Assembly: GCF_026719705.1 (NCBI RefSeq)
Contig: NZ_JAPPRR010000004.1
Span: 62,001 to 126,000 of the forward strand
Direction of reading: 5' to 3'
From: Pseudokordiimonas caeni
GTDB lineage: Bacteria; Pseudomonadota; Alphaproteobacteria; Sphingomonadales; Kordiimonadaceae
Length of the DNA: 64,000 bases
Shown: positions 59,217-64,000 of the stretch, one piece after another
Layout of the letters: every line of letters starts with the position of its first letter
Position numbering within the stretch: the stretch's first letter is position 1
The notes under the pieces: generated by a model
Database searches by the model: none
What the model saw: only the letters and a program-made list of their open reading frames with translations
What the model was told of the DNA's origin: nothing
Program-made: the position numbers and the translations under genes

Positions 59217-59699
59217 TCAGAGCTGGCCGAGCATGTGATCGGCACTCGACACCTGAAAGGCGCCCGGCTCTTCCACATTGAGCACGGTGACCTTGCCGTT
59301 ATCGACAATCATCGAGAAACGCTTGGAGCGTTTGCCCATACCGAAGCCGGTGCCGTCCATCTCAAGGCCAAGCGCACGGGCGAAATCGCCGTTACCGTCC
59401 GCGAGCATCGTGACCTTGCCATCCGCCGTATTGGCCTTGCCCCATGCATTCATCACGAACACGTCGTTCACCGCCACGCAGGCGATCTCGTCAATGCCTT
59501 TTGCCTTGATCTCGGCCGCCTTGTCGATGAAGCCCGGCAGGTGCTTGGCCGAGCAGGTCGGCGTGAAGGCGCCGGGCACCGAGAACAGCGCCACTTTGCG
59601 GCCCTTGAAAAATTCTTCGGTCATCACCGGGCCGGGGCCATCGGCGGTCATGGTGGTGAGCTTGACAGCGGGAATCGTATCGCCAACGGCAATGGTCAT
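59217..59699 (-). CDS. Peroxiredoxin, Prx5 type
   Basis: Thiol peroxidase of 160 residues of the Prx5/AhpC-TSA redoxin group. The peroxidatic Cys49 sits in SVPGAFTPTCSAKHLPGF, and MNAWGKANTADGKVTMLADGNGDFARALGLEMDGTGFGMGKRSKRFSMIVDNGKV is typical of this subgroup. It reduces H2O2 and organic peroxides. The ATG at 59699 has GGAG 8 nt upstream. No signal peptide, so cytosolic. It has no obvious partner gene beside it. Confidence 0.95.
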   Translation of the reverse strand: MTIAVGDTIPAVKLTTMTADGPGPVMTEEFFKGRKVALFSVPGAFTPTCSAKHLPGFIDKAAEIKAKGIDEIACVAVNDVFVMNAWGKANTADGKVTMLADGNGDFARALGLEMDGTGFGMGKRSKRFSMIVDNGKVTVLNVEEPGAFQVSSADHMLGQL

Positions 59700-59793
59700 G
59701 ATGTCTCTCCTTGACTGACCTGAATGTTCGGACTGCGAGACTAACCCTTTCGGGAAATTTGGCAATCGCTATCCGGGCCCTCCCGGTATGCGA

Positions 59794-60606
59794 TCAGGGA
59801 ATAGCGATGCTGCGGTCGATGGCGTGGCCCCGACCGTCAGTGAAGGTCAGCCTCACCGTCTGCCCCTTGAGGCTGAGGCCGGCTTTCTCGCCCGCGCGGG
59901 TCAGGGCGGTTGGCACCACGAAACGGGCCGCCATCCCCCCTTCCATCAGGCGGCGCTCAGCCACCCCAAACTGGATGGCTTCGTCACCTTCCACGAGAAG
60001 ATCAGCCGCATCAAGGGCATCAGCCCCGCGGACGGTAACGATCAGGCGTTCATGGCCGACCTGCCCGGTTGCTTGCACCTTTGATATCTCGAGACCCGCG
60101 CCACCATCGCCGTCCCTGTCCGGCACCGCCTTCAGGGCCGCTTCCATGCGGATCGCAGTCGCGCCGCCTTCGGTTGCTGGCAGGCTATAGCTGCCGTCAT
60201 AGGGAATGCAGATATCCTTGCAGACCATGAACCCGACCGAAACCGCATCGCCCGCCGCAGCGTCCGCCTTGAAGGGCAGGATCAGGCGGCCGTCATAACC
60301 ATAGGTGACAAGGCCGAAAAGCTCGAACCGGTGCGGCAGCGGATAAAGCGGCTCCACAGGATTGCCATCCACGGCAACGGTAACTGGCAGCCCCGCCTCC
60401 CCTGGCGAGCGCCAGTAGGTTTTCCAGCCCGGCGCCATTTCGGCTTCCCATCCATAAACGGTTTCACCCTTCACATCCGCCGCGACGATACGGGTGCGGA
60501 CATGGGAATCGTGTGCAAGCCAACCGCTAGCATCCTGCGCGCCCGCAGGTGTCGCACCCATCGTTCCGGCGAAGCACACCGCCATCAGCACAGCCAGCTT
60601 TTTCAA
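59794..60606 (-). CDS. DsbD alpha-domain-like periplasmic protein
   Basis: Exported protein of 270 residues. The likely start is TTG at 60606, with AAGGAG 9 nt upstream; it gives a clean signal peptide (M)KKLAVLMAVCFAGTMGATPAGAQ. The mature part resembles the N-terminal (alpha) domain of ScsB/DsbD-type protein-disulfide reductases (GWEAEMAPGWKTYWRSPGEAGLPVTV, VCKDICIPYDGSYSL). The membrane and thioredoxin domains are missing, so it is a stand-alone domain. It may accept electrons from another DsbD-like reductase. Frame extension to 60639 is not supported. Confidence 0.78.
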   Translation of the reverse strand: MKKLAVLMAVCFAGTMGATPAGAQDASGWLAHDSHVRTRIVAADVKGETVYGWEAEMAPGWKTYWRSPGEAGLPVTVAVDGNPVEPLYPLPHRFELFGLVTYGYDGRLILPFKADAAAGDAVSVGFMVCKDICIPYDGSYSLPATEGGATAIRMEAALKAVPDRDGDGGAGLEISKVQATGQVGHERLIVTVRGADALDAADLLVEGDEAIQFGVAERRLMEGGMAARFVVPTALTRAGEKAGLSLKGQTVRLTFTDGRGHAIDRSIAIP

Positions 60607-60783
60607 TGCACACCACTCCTTGCAAAACATCGCGGGCAACGCCCGTTCGCGCCCTGTTTACCTTCAAGCCCGCCTCGCATCCAGCCAAACTGCATCACAT
60701 TGGCGTCACCCCGAAGATGCCTGAGCCATTTGCCTCGCCCCTGAAAGCGGGTTAAGCTTGGCGCATCTTTGGAAAGGATTCCG

Positions 60784-61347
60784 ATGACTGCCTCCCTCTC
60801 GCTCAGCGGCCAACTGCTGCTTGCCATGCCGGGCATGACCGACCCGCGTTTCGACCGCAGCGTGATCTATATCTGCACGCACGATTCTGCCGGTGCGATG
60901 GGGCTGATCATCAATCAGCCGATTGACTTCCTGACCTTCGAGGGCCTTCTGGACCAGCTTGAAATAACGGCAGCGCCCGAAGTGCCCGAAGTGCCCATCC
61001 ATTGCGGCGGGCCCGTGGAGCCGGGCCGCGGGTTCGTGCTGCATTCGGCGGACTTCGTTCAAGACAGCACCCTTATTGTCAGCGAGACACTGGCGCTGAC
61101 CGCCACCGTTGACGTGCTGAAAGCCATTGCGGGCGGCACGGGCCCGCGCAATCACCTGCTGGCCCTTGGCTATGCGGGCTGGGGCGCTGGCCAGCTTGAA
61201 AGCGAAATCACCCAGAATGCGTGGCTCACCGCCGAAGCGGACGAGGAAATCATCTTCCATACGGATGTGGACCAGAAATGGCCGCGCACCATGGCCATGC
61301 TCGGGATCGATATCTCGATGCTGTCGAGCCTCGCTGGCCACGCCTGA
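60784..61347 (+). CDS. YqgE/AlgH family protein (UPF0301)
   Basis: Protein of 187 residues with the UPF0301 signature LSGQLLLAMPGMTDPRFDRSVIYICTHDSAGAMGLIINQP and PEVPIHCGGPVEPGRGFVLHS, then the C-terminal GWGAGQLESEITQNAWL. Function is uncertain; AlgH influences alginate regulation in Pseudomonas. The ATG at 60784 has AAAGGA 6 nt upstream; a TTG at 60769 is less likely. Convergent with the PAS_5 gene 12 bp away. Confidence 0.92.
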   Translation: MTASLSLSGQLLLAMPGMTDPRFDRSVIYICTHDSAGAMGLIINQPIDFLTFEGLLDQLEITAAPEVPEVPIHCGGPVEPGRGFVLHSADFVQDSTLIVSETLALTATVDVLKAIAGGTGPRNHLLALGYAGWGAGQLESEITQNAWLTAEADEEIIFHTDVDQKWPRTMAMLGIDISMLSSLAGHA

Positions 61348-61359
61348 GCAGGCACCCTG

Positions 61360-61983
61360 TCAGTCAGCCCCTTGCCCCGCCAGCCGTTTCTGCGGCATGC
61401 GCCCGATGGAAATACCCTGACGGCGCACCATATGGCGAATATCGGCGGGCATTGCCTCGTGGTCGAAGGGTTGACCGACCCGCACCTCGAAAATTTCGTC
61501 GATCGCGATCTCGATCTTGCCCCATAGATTGGTGAAATCCCGGTTGCGGTTCTCAAGCGGCTTCCAGACCTGAACGAAAACGCAGCTTCCGGGGCGTTCG
61601 GACGATTTGTCATCGAGAAACGGCAGGCCGACGCAGGAGAAGGGCAAGCCCGGATGAATGGCGCTCGAAAGGCTACCTTTCAGATAAAGCCCGGTCTGGT
61701 GGGCCATCGCCTGCTTGATGAAGGCCACTGCAACTTCTGCCGTGCGCGTGGTGCTCGAAAATTCCGCCATCCGACGGCCCCGAATGCCACAGCCAAGCTC
61801 GGCCTCAAGGCCGCTGCCACCCAGCCGAAAGCGCAGGTCGCCCTGATCGTCGGTTTCCAGGATCGTGATCCACGGCAGCATGGAGGCAATGGCACGCAAT
61901 TCAAGCCGCGACAGGCGGGCCATCCCGCCGTCCTCGGCAATAGCGTTCCATAACGCCAAAAAGCGTTCTTGCGTTTCCTGCAC
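61360..61983 (-). CDS. PAS_5-family (PAS-like) protein
   Basis: Soluble protein of 207 residues. The PAS-like fold of the PAS_5 family is suggested by LSRLELRAIASMLPWITILETDDQGDLRFRLGGSGLEAELGCGIRGRRM and the strand KGSLSSAIHPGLPFSCVGLPFLDD. It has no kinase, HTH or cyclase domain. Such small alphaproteobacterial PAS proteins are of unknown function. A -35/-10 pair (62012-62040) precedes it. Confidence 0.75.
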   Translation of the reverse strand: MQETQERFLALWNAIAEDGGMARLSRLELRAIASMLPWITILETDDQGDLRFRLGGSGLEAELGCGIRGRRMAEFSSTTRTAEVAVAFIKQAMAHQTGLYLKGSLSSAIHPGLPFSCVGLPFLDDKSSERPGSCVFVQVWKPLENRNRDFTNLWGKIEIAIDEIFEVRVGQPFDHEAMPADIRHMVRRQGISIGRMPQKRLAGQGAD

Positions 61984-62011
61984 CCGATGACCCCCTGATC
62001 AATCGGCGCGG

Positions 62012-62055
62012 AGTGTATCAGTATGGGACACTAACGCCAAGCAAGAATCAGTATG
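62012..62055 (-). promoter_or_regulatory. Promoter of the PAS_5 gene with direct repeats
   Basis: On the - strand TTGGCG (62040-62035) and TACACT (62017-62012) are 17 bp apart. A 9-bp direct repeat ATCAGTATG occurs at 62017-62025 and 62047-62055, 30 bp apart: one copy touches the -10 and spacer, the other lies just upstream of the -35. This could be a regulator site. Confidence 0.45.
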
Positions 62056-62106
62056 AATTACAACGCCTCAGTGAATCTATTGGCAAGACGGTCGGGCCGA
62101 TTGGCA

Positions 62107-63345
62107 CTAATACTGCATTTTTTCGATGATGCTGTCGCCGATTACAGCCATGGCGGGAGTTTTTTCTTCAGCAATACGACGAGCGACCGCCTGCACCGCC
62201 TCCTGCGTTACCGCATCGATGTCACCCAGAATCTCGTCCACCGGGATGATCCTATCAAAAAGCAGGATTTGGCGGGCAAGCTGTTCCATCCGCGACGTGG
62301 TCGCCTCCATCCCCATCACGAGCCCGGCCTTGAGCTGTGCACGGGCAACGTTCAGTTCGGTTTCCGGCAGGTCAGTGGCGAGCTTTTCGATCTCGCCGCG
62401 AATGACCGGCAACAGTTCTTCCGCCATCTCGGGGCCAGTGCCCGCATAGATACCGAACATGCCGGTATCGGCGTGGCTCGAGGCAAAGGAATAGACCGAA
62501 TAGACAAGCCCGCGCTTCTCCCGCACTTCCTGAAAGAGCCGGGATGACATGCCGCCGCCGAGTACAGTCGAGTATAGCTGCATCGGATAATAGTCGTCGT
62601 CATGGAACGAAGGCCCACCCCAACCAAGGGTCAGGTGGACCTGCTCCAGGTCCCGGACGTCAAGATGTTTGCCGCCGACGAAATGCGCTTTCTGATCGGT
62701 GCGCGCCTCTCCCGCCTTCACATGGCCGAAAGCGGCCTCGACAGCCTGCACAAACTCGTCATGATCGATGCTGCCAACGGCAGAGACAACCATGTTGCGC
62801 CCCACATAGTGGCGGTCGATATGGCCGATCAGGCTTTCACGCGTGAAGCTGCGGACCGTTTCTTCCGTGCCGAGGATGCTACGCCCCAACGGCTGCGCCT
62901 TGAAGCAGGCCTCCTGCAGATAATCGAACACGATATCGTCCGGCGTATCGTTCGCCTGGCCAATTTCCTGAACGATGACTTCCTGCTCGCGGGTCAGCTC
63001 CGCCGGGTCCAGCTCGCTATGGAGGAGGATATCCGAAAGAAGATCAAGTGCCAGTGGCAGGTCGTCCCGCATCACGCGGGCATAGAAGGTGGTCTGCTCA
63101 CGGCTCGTATAGGCGTTCAGGTGGCCACCCACGGCCTCGATCTCGAACGCGATATCGCGCGCACTGCGGCGCTTCGTGCCCTTGAACACCATATGCTCAA
63201 GGCAGTGGGTGATACCATTCAGCGCTTCCGCCTCGTGGCGCGCGCCGACATCCACCCAGACACCGACGGCAACCGACTGCAGCGTGCGGCGGGTTTCGCT
63301 GACGACACGGATTCCGTTCGGCAGGCGCGTCAGGCGTGCGGTCAA
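62107..63345 (-). CDS. M16-family zinc peptidase (processing-peptidase-like)
   Basis: Insulinase-family protease of 412 residues, like the alphaproteobacterial single-chain relatives of the mitochondrial processing peptidase beta subunit. The inverted zinc motif HxxEH is His47-Cys-Leu-Glu50-His51 in GITHCLEHMVFKGT, and the downstream Glu is in the EAVGGHLNAYTSREQTTFYARV region. The ATG overlaps the thrC stop by 4 nt (ATGA), so the pair is translationally coupled; thrC-M16 linkage is common in alphaproteobacteria. Confidence 0.95.
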   Translation of the reverse strand: MTARLTRLPNGIRVVSETRRTLQSVAVGVWVDVGARHEAEALNGITHCLEHMVFKGTKRRSARDIAFEIEAVGGHLNAYTSREQTTFYARVMRDDLPLALDLLSDILLHSELDPAELTREQEVIVQEIGQANDTPDDIVFDYLQEACFKAQPLGRSILGTEETVRSFTRESLIGHIDRHYVGRNMVVSAVGSIDHDEFVQAVEAAFGHVKAGEARTDQKAHFVGGKHLDVRDLEQVHLTLGWGGPSFHDDDYYPMQLYSTVLGGGMSSRLFQEVREKRGLVYSVYSFASSHADTGMFGIYAGTGPEMAEELLPVIRGEIEKLATDLPETELNVARAQLKAGLVMGMEATTSRMEQLARQILLFDRIIPVDEILGDIDAVTQEAVQAVARRIAEEKTPAMAVIGDSIIEKMQY

Positions 63346-64000
63346 GAGCGACCTCCGGTCCGCATCAGGGCCTTCAGGGCGTCAAGATCATTCGGCAGCG
63401 TCTGGTAACGCTCTTCGCGGTCCAGAAGATCGGCAAGGTGCGCCGGCAGCACGGGATCGACGCCAACAGCCGCCTTCACGGCCGCCCCGAACTTGGCCGG
63501 ATGCGCTGTCGACAGGGTCACGCGCGGTGTGCCGGTTGCGGGCAGGCAAACCTCGGCCGCACGGATACCGACCGCCGTGTGGGGATCGGCAACATAACCG
63601 GACGCCTTGTAAACCGCCTGCATCGTTGCGCTCGTTTCCTTGTCGTCAACGCGGGCCGCCGAGAAAAGATCCTTCAGGGCTGCATATTCTGCAGGCGCAA
63701 AGCTGAAGGACCGGTTGGCGGCGAACGTATCCATATAGGTGCGCACAGCCGCACCGTCGCGGCCCGCAAGATCAAACATCAGGCGTTCGAAGTTCGAGCT
63801 GATCTGGATATCCATCGACGGCGATATCGTCGCATGCACGTCCCCCATGGCATAGGAGCCGGTCTTGAGCGTGCGGGCGAGGATGTCGTTCGCGTTCGTC
63901 GCGATCACCAGCCGCTCGATCGGCAGGCCCATGCCACGAGCGATATAGCCTGCGAAAATGTCGCCAAAATTGCCGGTCGGCACGCTGAAGGAAACGGCCC
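63342..64000 (-). CDS. thrC: Threonine synthase (C-terminal part, cut by window edge)
   Basis: The last about 219 residues of PLP-dependent threonine synthase, which converts O-phosphohomoserine to threonine. The visible start VPTGNFGDIFAGYIARGMGLPIERLVIATNANDIL is the PLP phosphate-binding region of the family. The frame runs off the window at 64000, so the N-terminus and PLP lysine are outside. The stop overlaps the M16 peptidase ATG. thrB lies elsewhere in the window (50399). Confidence 0.95.
   Translation of the reverse strand, partial: AVSFSVPTGNFGDIFAGYIARGMGLPIERLVIATNANDILARTLKTGSYAMGDVHATISPSMDIQISSNFERLMFDLAGRDGAAVRTYMDTFAANRSFSFAPAEYAALKDLFSAARVDDKETSATMQAVYKASGYVADPHTAVGIRAAEVCLPATGTPRVTLSTAHPAKFGAAVKAAVGVDPVLPAHLADLLDREERYQTLPNDLDALKALMRTGGRS

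Overview
The window is a gene-dense, high-GC chromosomal segment from an alphaproteobacterium. The evidence is the bamD-recN-ligA order, the petABC (Rieske, cytochrome b, cytochrome c1) operon, a PetP-like MarR gene divergent from ilvE, a CIRCE-controlled groESL operon, the ArgP/ArgO pair, and small alphaproteobacterial families (DUF1285, DUF6111, PAS_5). Three large TonB-dependent receptors (TBDRs), two signal-peptide TonB-C proteins and an OprP-like porin suggest a nutrient-scavenging aquatic or soil lineage such as Kordiimonadales or Sphingomonadales. That placement is a guess. I see no transposase, phage gene, CRISPR array, rRNA or tRNA.

Layout. 1-5274: DNA repair and outer-membrane assembly (ligA 3'-truncated by the window edge, recN, bamD), an XRE regulator, ilvE and a divergent MarR gene. 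5367-7387: beta-carbonic anhydrase and a cytoplasmic-looking lipase-like hydrolase. 7491-10189: petABC and its terminator. 10481-15097: trmL-hemF, then a nitronate monooxygenase gene flanked by two paralogous TPR/TonB-C genes. 15102-24055: a soluble globin-coupled chemoreceptor, a CCA/poly(A) nucleotidyltransferase operon with NUDIX and DUF1285 genes, a GNAT acetyltransferase, an OprP-like porin with a Pho-box-like site, and an HBM-domain chemoreceptor. 24103-26200: groESL with CIRCE. 26529-32577: a TBDR, an LpxR-like lipid A deacylase, a CNNM/CBS membrane protein and an orphan PhnD-like binding protein. 32589-37404: glycine cleavage genes gcvT-H-PA-PB behind a tandem glycine riboswitch, whose likely promoter lies inside the 3' end of the preceding gene. 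37340-42316: an asparagine-synthase-like gene, a PKHD-type dioxygenase and a siderophore receptor. 42528-45926: a lipoprotein, arfB, argP/argO and a TetR gene. 46113-49384: a TBDR and an alpha/beta hydrolase, with a perfect 22-bp palindrome between the TetR gene and the TBDR. 49428-52330: ispH-thrB-rnhA-hutD, tightly coupled. 52369-56214: a small lipoprotein and two tandem M28 peptidase lipoproteins. 56305-59099: SPFH, NfeD and a double DsbA-like protein. 59217-64000: peroxiredoxin, DsbD-alpha-like protein, YqgE, PAS_5 protein, M16 peptidase and the C-terminal part of threonine synthase.

Most of the window is core metabolism and envelope function. The parts that look least explained are the TonB-C/NMO/TonB-C island, the siderophore receptor-PKHD-AsnB-like set, the TetR/TBDR/hydrolase module, and a 16-codon ORF with a perfect Shine-Dalgarno next to a terminator. 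I found no convincing wholly new defence or biosynthetic system.
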